A stretch of 64,000 bases of DNA from Loktanella sp. (lineage in GTDB: Bacteria; Pseudomonadota; Alphaproteobacteria; Rhodobacterales; Rhodobacteraceae): positions 1 to 64,000 of the forward strand of contig JAGXIQ010000057.1 of assembly GCA_024635625.1 (NCBI GenBank), given 5' to 3'. This document shows, one piece after another, positions 1-9,570 of the stretch (position 1 is its first letter; each line of letters opens with the position of its first letter). The translations under genes and the position numbers were made by a program. The notes beneath the pieces are model-generated. The model saw only the letters and a list, made by a program, of their open reading frames with translations. It had not been told where the DNA came from and made no database searches.

Positions 1-55
1 CAACTGCAACGTGGTTTGATTTATGCGTATCGACGCCAATAATGATCTGATCCAT
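1..55 (-). mobile_element. 5' end of an IS110-family transposase (DEDD), truncated by the window edge
   Basis: Reverse-strand translation from the ATG at 55..53 reads MDQIIIGVDTHKSNHVAV, matching the IS110-type N-terminus (GVDxHK, first catalytic Asp). Confidence 0.8.
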
Positions 56-227
56 GCGAGCCCTCCTGCTGAATTGGCCCAGGCACCGATCAAGGAGGAC
101 AGGACTGTGATGGTACGCAACCGTCGTCAGGCTCCTATAAATTCACTTCCTGCCCGCTGCCGGGGCAGCTTGATAGTCGACACGTCACAGGAAAGACACG
201 TGGTCACTCAGGGAATGGGTCAGGCCA

Positions 228-629
228 TCAAGCCGCAATACCACACTCACAGTCCGGGTCGATCTCTCTTAGTAGAAATCCGGTTTGGTCGGTGATCAGG
301 GCGGTTCCTGATTCCGGTCGGATCGCCAGTCCAAAAGGCGCACCAATGACTTTATGCACGGCTACCGCTGATCCAGTCATACCAAAGACATGCAACAGCC
401 CCGTATCGACCGCCACGGCCATGATCCGTCCGCGCGCGGCGTCAATTGCGACGGCTGCGGGATTGCCGTGCAGGGGGGTCGTCGACAGGATTGTGCCTAC
501 GTCCGTGTCGATCAGCGTCAGCATGCCTGCAGTCTGAGAGGTGATGGCTGCTACATCGGCCTTTGCCGCACCGATCATCCAAACGGCCGCCACAGCGGCG
601 GCCATGACTTTCGGTGGCAGGTAGGTCAC
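228..629 (-). pseudogene. Short YVTN/beta-propeller-like secreted protein, probably 3'-truncated by the IS110 element
   Basis: GTG start overlapping the stop of the upstream MxaD-like gene; signal-like N-terminus (VMAAAVAAVWMIGAAKADVAA) and propeller-like repeats, but only about 133 aa, ending at the IS110 leader. Confidence 0.5.
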
Positions 630-1153
630 TCCACCTTGCCGAAGCGTTCGACCGACACATCGATGCCGGTCTGGTGTAGCGCCTCGACCGACGCGACAGC
701 GGCATCGTCGTTTAGATCCTCGGGTGGTTCGTTCTGCGGAAAGCCCCGATAGAATGCGCCTTTCCATGTCAGCAGCGTTTTGCCGTCTGCATCCTTTAAC
801 GTGATATGCGACGCGTAGTTTGTCGCCTTCACCATATCCAGATTAGTGTCCAGAAAGAGCGTCGATATCGCGTATTTCTCTGGCTGCCGTTTCAGCAGCT
901 CTTCGTGCATGGTCTGGCCGTCTTCCATTGTGCGCACACGTGTCGCACCCTTGCCTGTTCCGGTCGCGTCGATACTCACGACACCCGGAAACCACGACAT
1001 GTCGTCGAAGTTGCCGATCACACTCCAGACCTCATCGACCGGTGTATCTAGCGTCACGCTCTGTTCAGTTTTAAGCCGTACGGGCCAGTGGGCCAGTGCG
1101 GGTCCTGATACAAGCGCCAGACAGGCGGCGAGGGTCAGCAAGATCTTTGTCAT
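626..1153 (-). CDS. MxaD-like SRPBCC-family periplasmic protein
   Basis: Signal peptide MTKILLTLAACLALVSGPALA, then VTLDTPVDEVWSVIGNFDDMSWFPGV, typical of SRPBCC/MxaD proteins; PQQ gene context. Confidence 0.75.
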   Translation of the reverse strand: MTKILLTLAACLALVSGPALAHWPVRLKTEQSVTLDTPVDEVWSVIGNFDDMSWFPGVVSIDATGTGKGATRVRTMEDGQTMHEELLKRQPEKYAISTLFLDTNLDMVKATNYASHITLKDADGKTLLTWKGAFYRGFPQNEPPEDLNDDAAVASVEALHQTGIDVSVERFGKVE

Positions 1154-1236
1154 TCAGGCTCTCTCCCATGTCGCGGACCTGCGACCTTTCGTGCCTTGAT
1201 GCGGGTTTGCGGCGTTAACGTGCAATCCAACGAAAG

Positions 1237-1281
1237 TATGATACCCTTTAAAAACACGGTCTTATGATACCCCTCTAAAAA
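1237..1281. repeat. Two direct repeats TATGATACCC(Y)T..AAAAA, 26 bp apart, in a divergent promoter region
   Basis: 1237-1254 tatgataccctttaaaaa and 1263-1281 tatgatacccctctaaaaa. Confidence 0.7.
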
Positions 1282-1342
1282 GATTTATGTTGTGAAGCGT
1301 CCGCTGGTTGTGTCCCATGGCATACAAGGAAGGGGGGGATTC

Positions 1343-2521
1343 ATGAGCGGATGGAAAACTTTGGGCTGGAGCATGCTGACGGCAGCCCTGACGGGCCCGG
1401 CTTTAGCCGACGTGAATTATCGTGCCGCCGTCATCCGCGTTGATTCATCCGGACCGCTGCCCATCTCTCGGCTGGACCTGCAACCAGATGACCTTGGTTT
1501 CGCGGGTGCCGATCTGGCAACTGCCGACAATGCAACCACCGGTGCCTTTACCGGCCAGACCTTTGAAACTGTGAATGTCGTCGCCACCCCTGATACTGTA
1601 TCGGCAGAGATGGCGAAGCTGTTGGACGACGGGATCACTTTCATCGTGACGATGGCAGATGCCGCCACGACTGTGGCTTTGGCGGATCAAGCTGGTGATA
1701 AGGCATTGCTGATCAACGCTGCTGCTACTGATGACAGCCTGCGCGGCGCCGACTGCCGGGCCAATCTGCTGCACGTGACGCCATCTGACGCGATGCGGGC
1801 CGACGCGCTGGCGCAGTACCTGATGTGGAAGCGTTGGGATGCGTGGTACCTTATCGCGGGCAGCCACCCCGAGGATGAGGCCCTGGCCGCCGCCTACAAA
1901 CGTTCAGCCACGAAGTTTGGTGCGCAGATCGTCGAGGAGCGCACCTACGAGGATACCGGCGGCGCACGACGCACTGATACGGGCCACGTTCAGGTGCAGG
2001 CGCAAATTCCGGTTTTTACCCAGCGTGCGCCTGATCACGACGTTATGGTCGCAGCGGACCATGCCGAGGTTTTTGCGGATTACCTGCCTTACCACACGTG
2101 GGATGCGCGCCCCGTTGCCGGATCGGCGGGGCTAATCCCAACGAGTTGGACTCCGGCAATGGAAGCGTGGGGCGCGACCCAGTGGCAAAACCGGTTCGAG
2201 GAAGGTGCTAGCCGTCTGGCGCAAGAGGAAGATTTTGAAGCATGGGTCGCCCTACGCGTTCTGGGCGAGGCCGCGACGCGAACGGGCGGCGGCGATGCCG
2301 CAGCGGTGCGCGATTTCATCCTGTCTGATCGCTTTGAACTGGGCGCTTTCAAGGGCCAGAAGCTGACCTTTCGCGACTGGGACGGTCAGTTGCGCCAGCC
2401 TGTGCTGCTGGCTGCCGACAACATCGTTGTGTCCGTCTCACCGCAGGATGGATTTCTGCATCAGACCAGCACCCTCGACACGCTGGGGATTGACCGAACG
2501 GAAACGGAGTGCCGCAAATGA
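1343..2521 (+). CDS. ABC transporter substrate-binding protein of PQQ-dependent alcohol dehydrogenase system type
   Basis: Signal peptide and periplasmic binding-protein-like fold (IVTMADAATTVALADQAGDKALLINAAATDDSLRG); located next to the propeller, ATPase and permease genes characteristic of this system. Confidence 0.75.
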   Translation: MSGWKTLGWSMLTAALTGPALADVNYRAAVIRVDSSGPLPISRLDLQPDDLGFAGADLATADNATTGAFTGQTFETVNVVATPDTVSAEMAKLLDDGITFIVTMADAATTVALADQAGDKALLINAAATDDSLRGADCRANLLHVTPSDAMRADALAQYLMWKRWDAWYLIAGSHPEDEALAAAYKRSATKFGAQIVEERTYEDTGGARRTDTGHVQVQAQIPVFTQRAPDHDVMVAADHAEVFADYLPYHTWDARPVAGSAGLIPTSWTPAMEAWGATQWQNRFEEGASRLAQEEDFEAWVALRVLGEAATRTGGGDAAAVRDFILSDRFELGAFKGQKLTFRDWDGQLRQPVLLAADNIVVSVSPQDGFLHQTSTLDTLGIDRTETECRK

Positions 2522-3486
2522 AGACCTTAGCCATCCTTCTTGCCACGTCCCTGCTTGCCGCCACGCCAGCGCTGGCTGACCGCATCTTTGTCACCAACGA
2601 GCGGGGCAACACCGTCAGCGTATTGGATGGCGACACGTTAGAAGTCATTCACACGATCGAAGGTATGCAGCGTCCGCGTGGGATCACCGCCAGCCATGAC
2701 GGCAAGACGATTTACGTCTGCGCATCGGACGACAACCTCGTTCGTGTCTATGACGCGGCCACGTTCGAGGAACTGCCATCACTTCCCTCCGGCCCCGATC
2801 CGGAACTTTTCGTACTTGATCCTGTCGGAGACCGCCTGTTCATCGCTAACGAGGACGACAATCTTGTGACCGTCGTGGATGTGAACACCCGTCAGGTATT
2901 GGCAGAGGTTCCAGTCGGCGTTGAACCTGAGGGCATGGGCGTCAGCCCCGACGGCAAAATCGTCGTGAATACGTCAGAGACAACCAATATGGCGCACCTG
3001 ATCGACACCACGACCTATGAAATCGTCGGCAATGTGCTCGTCGATGGTCGCCCGCGATTTGCTGAATACACACCCGATGGCCAGACGCTTTTCGTATCGG
3101 CAGAAATTGGCGGTACGGTCAGCGTTATTGACGTGGCCACCGTGGCGGTCGCGCAAAAGATCACTTTCGACGTTCCAGGCTTATTGCCAGAGGCGTTGCA
3201 GCCCGTCGGCATGCGCGTGACCGCTGATGGATCTAAATTATACGTGGCACTTGGCCCTGCGAACCGGGTCGCTGTGGTAGACGTCGCTAGCCGCGAAGTC
3301 ACCGATTACCTGCTGGTTGGGCAGCGTGTCTGGCAGCTTGCATTTTCTCCCGATGGCTCGCGGCTTTACACGGCCAATGGCAATTCAAACGACGTTTCGA
3401 TCATCGATACCGCAACGGATCGTGTCATCGAATCCGTTCAGGTCGGCCAGCAGCCTTGGGGGCTGGTGGTCGTGCCGACACCATGA
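2518..3486 (+). CDS. PQQ-dependent catabolism-associated YVTN beta-propeller protein
   Basis: Signal peptide; repeats such as NTVSVLDGDTLEVIHTIEGMQRPRGI and NDVSIIDTATDRVIESVQVGQQPWGLVV. Confidence 0.85.
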   Translation: MKTLAILLATSLLAATPALADRIFVTNERGNTVSVLDGDTLEVIHTIEGMQRPRGITASHDGKTIYVCASDDNLVRVYDAATFEELPSLPSGPDPELFVLDPVGDRLFIANEDDNLVTVVDVNTRQVLAEVPVGVEPEGMGVSPDGKIVVNTSETTNMAHLIDTTTYEIVGNVLVDGRPRFAEYTPDGQTLFVSAEIGGTVSVIDVATVAVAQKITFDVPGLLPEALQPVGMRVTADGSKLYVALGPANRVAVVDVASREVTDYLLVGQRVWQLAFSPDGSRLYTANGNSNDVSIIDTATDRVIESVQVGQQPWGLVVVPTP

Positions 3487-3515
3487 TTGCAATACTGAAG
3501 AAAGGCCCGAACCTC

Positions 3516-3950
3516 ATGAAGACATTGACCGCCGCCGCCCTAGCCATACTGATCGCCAGTCCGCTGGCTGCACAACAGTTCGATTACGGATTCTCCGGCA
3601 TGACGGGTAAGGCGAACCACACTGACCTTGCCCCGCTTACGCTGTCATCTGGCAAACCGGTGGCGGACGCGCCCTATTTGCTGAAGGCGGGCGGATATTA
3701 CAGCATCATGGTGCAGGCCGACGGTACCGCTGAACTGGGTCTTTCCGGTGGCGATTTCTTTCGCGCGATCTGGGTGAACGAGGTCGTCATCAACGATATA
3801 GAGGTCCGTCCGATGGGCCTTGCCTCGCTTGAATTCGATGACGAAGGTGAGGCGGAAATCAGCTTTATCGCGATCCAACCAGGCACCTATACATTGTCGA
3901 TCCCCGGATCGACGGGAGACAGTCAAAAGGCGGTCTTTACCATTCAATGA
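3516..3950 (+). CDS. Secreted hypothetical protein in the PQQ/ABC operon
   Basis: ORF with signal peptide MKTLTAAALAILIASPLAAQ, overlapping/abutting the operon neighbours. Confidence 0.7.
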   Translation: MKTLTAAALAILIASPLAAQQFDYGFSGMTGKANHTDLAPLTLSSGKPVADAPYLLKAGGYYSIMVQADGTAELGLSGGDFFRAIWVNEVVINDIEVRPMGLASLEFDDEGEAEISFIAIQPGTYTLSIPGSTGDSQKAVFTIQ

Positions 3951-4690
3951 CACCTCACGTGCCAGACATCGCCGCAGCGCTGGACATCGCGGCTGTCAGC
4001 CACCGTTTTGGCACTAAGCTGGCGCTGGATAACGTCAGCCTGACCGTGCCAAAAGCGGCATTCTGTGCATTGCTAGGGGTGAATGGGGCGGGCAAGACGA
4101 CGCTCTTTTCGCTGATTACGCGGCTTTACGACAGCACCTCTGGCCGGATTTCCGTGGCGGGTTTCGATGCCCGGCGTCAACCTAGTAAGGCGTTGGCACG
4201 ATTAGGTGTAGTGTTCCAAAGTCGGGCATTGGACGGTGATTTAAGCCTTCGACAGAACTTGACCTACCACGCAGCGCTGCACGGTATTTCGGCCCGCACA
4301 GCCAAGCCTCGTATCGCAGAGGTACTTGCGCTGGTGGATCTGGAACAAGCAACCGATAACCGCGTCAGCACCCTATCCGGTGGCCAGCAACGCCGGGCCG
4401 AAATTGCCCGTGCCTTGCTTCACCGTCCTGAACTGCTCTTGCTTGACGAGGCGACGGCAGGCCTTGATGTGCGTGCACGTGCGGACGTTCTGGCATTGGT
4501 GCGCAGGCTGATTGCGCAGGAAGGGGTTTCGACCCTCTGGGCCACGCATATCTTTGAAGAGCTTGAACCTGCAGATCACATTGTCGTCCTGCATCAGGGG
4601 CGCGTGCTGGCGGATACATCTGCCAGCGATCTGGCAGGTGCGGGCACATTATCGGATGGCTTTATGGCGTTGACTGGATCACCAGTATGA
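3947..4690 (+). CDS. ABC transporter ATP-binding protein (PQQ-associated)
   Basis: Walker A GVNGAGKTT, signature LSGGQQRR, Walker B LLLLDEAT; 4-nt overlap with upstream gene. Confidence 0.9.
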   Translation: MTPHVPDIAAALDIAAVSHRFGTKLALDNVSLTVPKAAFCALLGVNGAGKTTLFSLITRLYDSTSGRISVAGFDARRQPSKALARLGVVFQSRALDGDLSLRQNLTYHAALHGISARTAKPRIAEVLALVDLEQATDNRVSTLSGGQQRRAEIARALLHRPELLLLDEATAGLDVRARADVLALVRRLIAQEGVSTLWATHIFEELEPADHIVVLHQGRVLADTSASDLAGAGTLSDGFMALTGSPV

Positions 4691-5487
4691 CCGGTTGGAC
4701 CATTGCCTTTGGCGGGATCGCCAAGCGTGAATTCCTGCGTTTCACCCATCAGCGCGAACGCTTTTTAGCAGCGCTTGTGCGTCCGTTGGTCTGGCTATTC
4801 ATTTTTGCCGCGGGCTTTCGGTCTGTGTTGGGTGTCAGTATTGTTCCGCCCTACAAGACCTACGTGCTTTACGACGTCTACGTTACGCCCGGCCTGTGTG
4901 GCATGATCTTGCTGTTTGCTGGCATGCAATCTTCTCTGTCGATGGTTTACGACCGCGAAACGGGCGCAATGCGCAGCCTCTTGGTCAGCCCCTACCCGCG
5001 TTGGTTTCTGCTGGGGGCAAAGCTGACGGCGGCGGTTTTGGTTGCAGTCGTGCAGGTCTATGCCTTCCTGTTGATCGCATGGTTCTGGGACGTACGGCCG
5101 CCGGTCATCGGCTATCTGACCGTATTGCCAGCACTGGTACTTGCGGGATTGATGCTGGGGGCGCTGGGCCTGCTGATATCGTCGGGCATCCGGCAGCTGG
5201 AAAATTTCGCGGGTGTGATGAACTTCGTGATCTTTCCGATGTTTTTTGCATCCTCAGCGCTTTATCCGCTGTGGCGCATGCAGGAATCCAGCACGCTGCT
5301 GCACGACATTTCTGCCGCGAACCCGTTTACATATGCGGTCGAACTGATCCGATTTGCGCTATACGGGCAATTCAATGCGTTGGCCGCCGGGCTCACAGCC
5401 GTTTGTCTGATCGTGTTCTTTGCGGCGACGGTTTTCATGTATGATCCGGCCAAAGGTTTATGGCGCGGCATCAAGGGGGGGGTATGA
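4687..5487 (+). CDS. ABC-2 type transporter permease (PQQ-associated)
   Basis: Multi-TM ABC-2 permease; overlaps ATPase gene by 4 nt. Confidence 0.88.
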   Translation: MTGWTIAFGGIAKREFLRFTHQRERFLAALVRPLVWLFIFAAGFRSVLGVSIVPPYKTYVLYDVYVTPGLCGMILLFAGMQSSLSMVYDRETGAMRSLLVSPYPRWFLLGAKLTAAVLVAVVQVYAFLLIAWFWDVRPPVIGYLTVLPALVLAGLMLGALGLLISSGIRQLENFAGVMNFVIFPMFFASSALYPLWRMQESSTLLHDISAANPFTYAVELIRFALYGQFNALAAGLTAVCLIVFFAATVFMYDPAKGLWRGIKGGV

Positions 5488-6077
5488 TCAAAGGCATCAT
5501 TCTGGCCGTTCTGGCCGCCGGGCCTGCATCTGCCCAGCACGTGACTGATTTGGATTGGCCCTGCGTGCAGCGCAAGCAGCCGCAATTGTCCGTCGCGCAG
5601 GTCTGGACCGGACCCTTGCCTGACAGCGCAACCGAGGATTTGGCGAAGACGCCGCCAATCCGTGATCTTGCGCGGGTCATCGCCCTGCGTCGCACCGAAA
5701 TGACAGAGGCCGAACGTATGATTGATACGTTCGCTGCCGACCACGACACGCCGGACCTGACCGCGCTATTCCTTGCCACTTTTGACGATGTGCAGCGCGC
5801 ACGGGACCGGGTGATGACGGGTATTACCCGCTACGCCCACAGCCAAGAGGCGCTGGACGCCCGCATTAATGAGATGCGCCAGCAGTTCGCCACACTAACG
5901 GCTGCAGAGCCGCAAGATTTCGACGCCATAGACAAGATCGAAGCTGATCTGGACTGGGCAACGCGCATTTTTAAAGACCGACAACAGGCACTGACATACG
6001 TTTGCGAAACACCGGTGATTCTTGAGCAGCGAGCCTTTGCGCTGGGTCGGTTGATCCAAGCCAAGTTGCCGGAATGA
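5484..6077 (+). CDS. Secreted hypothetical protein of the PQQ/ABC operon
   Basis: Signal peptide MIKGIILAVLAAGPASA; overlaps the permease stop. Confidence 0.7.
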   Translation: MIKGIILAVLAAGPASAQHVTDLDWPCVQRKQPQLSVAQVWTGPLPDSATEDLAKTPPIRDLARVIALRRTEMTEAERMIDTFAADHDTPDLTALFLATFDDVQRARDRVMTGITRYAHSQEALDARINEMRQQFATLTAAEPQDFDAIDKIEADLDWATRIFKDRQQALTYVCETPVILEQRAFALGRLIQAKLPE

Positions 6078-6205
6078 CATATTTTAAGCCATCGTCAATA
6101 TTTCGCCTACCGCGCGAGAATGTCCAAGGACTATCTCGCTTCCTGCGCGAGTTGCTATAGGGTTGAGAGTCTGGGCAGGGGAGAGCCCGGACAAGGGAGG
6201 AAACC

Positions 6206-6910
6206 ATGAAACATGCAGCCATCGGTGAAGCCGCCGCTGAGACCGTTCATCAACAAGACCTAGCCCGCCGGGTGGCGGATGTCCTGATTGTCGATGATCA
6301 TCCGTTGATCTGTCAGGCCCTCGGGATGACTATGACCCATACGCTGGCACTGCAGCGGGTCCGCGTCGCCGCCAGCCTTGCGGACGCCCTGGCCTCTATC
6401 AAAGACGAAGGGGTGCCGCACGCGATTGTGCTGGACCTCAAACTGCCCGATGTCGAAGGCGTCGAAGGGCTACTGGCTTTGCGCCAAAAAGCACCAGATG
6501 TGCCGATCACAATGTTGTCCGCTGAATTGGATACGCAAATGGTAACTGCAGTTCTTGCTGCTGGGGCCTGCGGCTATATCACAAAGGCGATGCCACAGCC
6601 CGAGATGATGGAAGCCTTTCGCCGCATGTGGCGCGGTGAAACGGTGCTGCCGGACGACTATGATCCTTGTTCCGACCAAGAGGACGAGGCGCTGGCACTG
6701 GCCCGTTGCTTTGCCACGCTGACACCGCAGCAGATGAATATTCTGCGGTTGATCTGTCAGGGGCGCCCAAACAAGATCATTTCCTACGAGTTGTCCATCG
6801 CCGAAGCGACGGTCAAGACGCACATCGCGGCGATCATGACCAAAGTGAACGTTCGCAACCGAACCCACGCCGCCCTTTTGGCCGCCAAGGCGCGGCTGTT
6901 TACGACGTAG
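6206..6910 (+). CDS. LuxR/FixJ-family two-component response regulator
   Basis: Receiver domain (VLIVDDHPLICQAL, VLDLKLPDVEG) and LuxR-type HTH (LTPQQMNILRLICQGRPNKIISYELSIAEATVKTHI). Confidence 0.9.
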   Translation: MKHAAIGEAAAETVHQQDLARRVADVLIVDDHPLICQALGMTMTHTLALQRVRVAASLADALASIKDEGVPHAIVLDLKLPDVEGVEGLLALRQKAPDVPITMLSAELDTQMVTAVLAAGACGYITKAMPQPEMMEAFRRMWRGETVLPDDYDPCSDQEDEALALARCFATLTPQQMNILRLICQGRPNKIISYELSIAEATVKTHIAAIMTKVNVRNRTHAALLAAKARLFTT

Positions 6911-6923
6911 AGGCGCATCGCAG

Positions 6924-8069
6924 ATGAGCGATGACAGATCATCGCGACACCCAGTCGTTCTGACGACGAGCGGATCGGCCAGCGACATTGTGGACGCATG
7001 CCGGGTGGGTTTTGCCATGGCGGCGCCTGCATTGGTGATATTCTTTGCACCGGAAGGCGCGCAGGTCGCGCCGATCAGCGTGGCGCTTACGCAGGCGTTC
7101 GGCGCGCGCTTTCATGTGATGGGATGCTCCTCTGCCGGGGGCTTCGCTTTTGCTGGGTATGACGATTCCAGTGTCGTGGTCATCGGATTTCCGGCCACTA
7201 GTTTCAGGGCGCGTACGATTTGGTTGTCATCCCTGCGCGAACATATGGCCCGCGACTGGATGAAAGCCCTGCGCGGTCTGTCCGACGGTTTCGGTGCGTT
7301 GCCGGGTAGGTCGCAATTCGGCTTGCTATTGATCGATGGCATGAGCGGACGCGAAGAACTGATCACGACGACTGTGGACGCGACCCTACCGGATCTTCTG
7401 GTATTAGGCGGATCAGCGGGGGACGGGCTGCGGTTCGGTCAAACCCATCTGGCTTTGGACGGCGAAACCCGACCGGAAAGTGCGCTGTTCTGTATGATAG
7501 AGACAGATTTTGCCGTCGAAGAGGTTGTCTTTGACCCGTTCCGCCCGGCGAGCCAACGCATGATCGTGACCGCCGCCGACCCAGATAATCGTATGCTGTA
7601 CGAGATCAACGCAGAACCCGCTGCTGCTGAGTACGCGCGATTGATCGGTGTGCCGGTCGAAGACCTTGGACCGGCGTTCTATGCGGCCAACCCAATCTTG
7701 GAACGGTCGAACGGGCGACATTTCGTGCGCGCCATCAGCGGCGTGACAGCGGACGGTGGCTTGACCCTTATGTCGGCTGTCGAAACGGGCGCGATCCTTA
7801 AATTGGGGCGCGCTGATAGCCTGATGCAAGGATTACGCGACCGGCTCGACAGTTTAGGAGAGGTGGCGCTTGTCCTTGGGTTTGACTGTATCTTGCGTCG
7901 CATTGCCGTCGAAGAGGCAGGACAGCAAGCGCAGATCAGCGATCTGTATCGTGATTTTCGGGTTGCGGGATTTAATACCTACGGCGAACAGCATTGTGGT
8001 ATTCATGTGAACCAGACCTTTGCAGGCCTTGCGATCCTGACGCGGGAGGCTGCGCATGCTGCGTCATGA
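6924..8069 (+). CDS. FIST N/C-domain sensory protein
   Basis: FIST-like sequence (GARFHVMGCSSAGGFAFAGYDDSSVVVIGF, NTYGEQHCGIHVNQTFAGLAI) directly upstream of the histidine kinase. Confidence 0.8.
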   Translation: MSDDRSSRHPVVLTTSGSASDIVDACRVGFAMAAPALVIFFAPEGAQVAPISVALTQAFGARFHVMGCSSAGGFAFAGYDDSSVVVIGFPATSFRARTIWLSSLREHMARDWMKALRGLSDGFGALPGRSQFGLLLIDGMSGREELITTTVDATLPDLLVLGGSAGDGLRFGQTHLALDGETRPESALFCMIETDFAVEEVVFDPFRPASQRMIVTAADPDNRMLYEINAEPAAAEYARLIGVPVEDLGPAFYAANPILERSNGRHFVRAISGVTADGGLTLMSAVETGAILKLGRADSLMQGLRDRLDSLGEVALVLGFDCILRRIAVEEAGQQAQISDLYRDFRVAGFNTYGEQHCGIHVNQTFAGLAILTREAAHAAS

Positions 8070-9390
8070 CGACGACCCCGCGCGCCGGATCGCAAAGCTG
8101 GAACGCATCGTCGATGCGCTGGTACAGCGGCTGGAACGGTCCGAAGACGCGCGCGGCCCTTCTTACGCTTTGACCCGTGCGGCCGCCTTGTTGGAGCGAG
8201 AGATTATCGCCCGCAACGATGATCTGGAACGCGCGCTGTCCGATCTAAGTGCGATTAATGCCGAACTCGCACAGGCCCGCGAAGCGGCGGAAGAAGCCAA
8301 TCGCGCCAAGTCCAGATTTTTGCGGGCCGCCAGCCACGATTTGTTGCAGCCGCTAAGTGCGGCAAAGATGTTTTTGTCACATCTGGCAAACCTGTCGCGC
8401 GAACCCACGCAGATTGATATCGTGTCTCATCTGACCGGTACCATCGAATCCGCCGAAGAGCTGATCAACGCTTTGTCACAGATCGCACGGCTGGACAGTC
8501 GCACAGTCAGGCTTGATCTGGCGCCGGTGTCGCTGGCGCGGTTGTTTTGGCGACTTGCTGCGGATTTGCAGCCCCTGGCCCAGCAGCGCGGCGTAGATTT
8601 GCGCTTTGTCGCGTCCAGCCTGACGGTGCAAAGCGATCCCCTTTATCTGCGCCAAATTGCCCAAAACCTGATTGCGAATGCGCTAAAGTACACGGACGGT
8701 ACAAAGGTTTTGGTTGGTGTCCGTCGGGTGGGCGACACGGTCTGGCTGGAAGTTCGCGATCAGGGGCCCGGTATCGCACCGGACGACCGTGAACGTATGT
8801 TCTTTGAATTCGAGAGGTTGGGGCAATCGGATCAGCCGGGAACCGGCCTTGGCCTTTCTATTGTCCAGCGGGCTAGCCAAATTTTGCAGCACCCACTGGA
8901 TGTCTGGTCTGAGGTGGGGCGCGGATCATGCTTTCGCGTTGGACTACCTCTGCGGGCCGATGTTTGTGCCCTGCGGCCCGTACCGCCACAACGGGTCGTT
9001 CATCGACCGACTGATCTGGCAAGACGTCATATTCTGGTTGTCGAAAACGATGCGGCCATGCGTCGTGCGTTTGATGTGTTGCTGACAGGGTGGGGAATGC
9101 GGGTGACCACTGTTGGGGGCTTGCGTGCGGCACGTCAGGCTGCCGCGCGGCAGATCCCTGATCTGGTGCTTACCGACTATCGTCTAGATGGCGGCGAGAC
9201 TGGTATCCACGTGATCCGTGCGCTGCGCGACTCCCTTGGCCCTCATTTTCCGGCCGTAATGGTCAGCGGGGATGACATGGACACGATGGCCTCTGCCGCT
9301 GCATTCCTTGGGGTAGAGGTTCTGTCCAAGCCTGTCGCAGACGCCCACTTGCAACGGGCCATGCGTGCCGTGTTGGGGGTGTCCGCATGA
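8056..9390 (+). CDS. Hybrid histidine kinase (NahK/ErcS'-like) with C-terminal receiver domain
   Basis: H-box AASHDLLQPLSAAKMFLSHL, N-box QNLIANALKYT, G-boxes DQGPGI and GTGLGLSIV, C-terminal receiver (LVVENDAAMRRAF, LVLTDYRLDGGETG). Confidence 0.9.
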   Translation: MLRHDDDPARRIAKLERIVDALVQRLERSEDARGPSYALTRAAALLEREIIARNDDLERALSDLSAINAELAQAREAAEEANRAKSRFLRAASHDLLQPLSAAKMFLSHLANLSREPTQIDIVSHLTGTIESAEELINALSQIARLDSRTVRLDLAPVSLARLFWRLAADLQPLAQQRGVDLRFVASSLTVQSDPLYLRQIAQNLIANALKYTDGTKVLVGVRRVGDTVWLEVRDQGPGIAPDDRERMFFEFERLGQSDQPGTGLGLSIVQRASQILQHPLDVWSEVGRGSCFRVGLPLRADVCALRPVPPQRVVHRPTDLARRHILVVENDAAMRRAFDVLLTGWGMRVTTVGGLRAARQAAARQIPDLVLTDYRLDGGETGIHVIRALRDSLGPHFPAVMVSGDDMDTMASAAAFLGVEVLSKPVADAHLQRAMRAVLGVSA

Positions 9391-9526
9391 AGTCGCGACG
9401 ACTTGGACTGCACGCGGTGTCCGTGATTGCGGTGCTGTTACAAGAATGAGGCTGAATGATTGACCGCAGGGTTCGATAGGCGCCGGTGCCAATTTCATAA
9501 TTTCACGCAGGTTGGGACGGGTTGTC

Positions 9527-9545
9527 CCGTAAGACGCAAGTACGG
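9527..9545. promoter_or_regulatory. Inverted repeat CCGTA-N9-TACGG upstream of secreted gene pair (candidate operator)
   Basis: 9527-9531 CCGTA and 9541-9545 TACGG; overlapping hairpin GGGACgggttGTCCC at 9514-9528. Confidence 0.35.
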
Positions 9546-9570
9546 TTTGCTAGAAGAAGGATATGATCGG

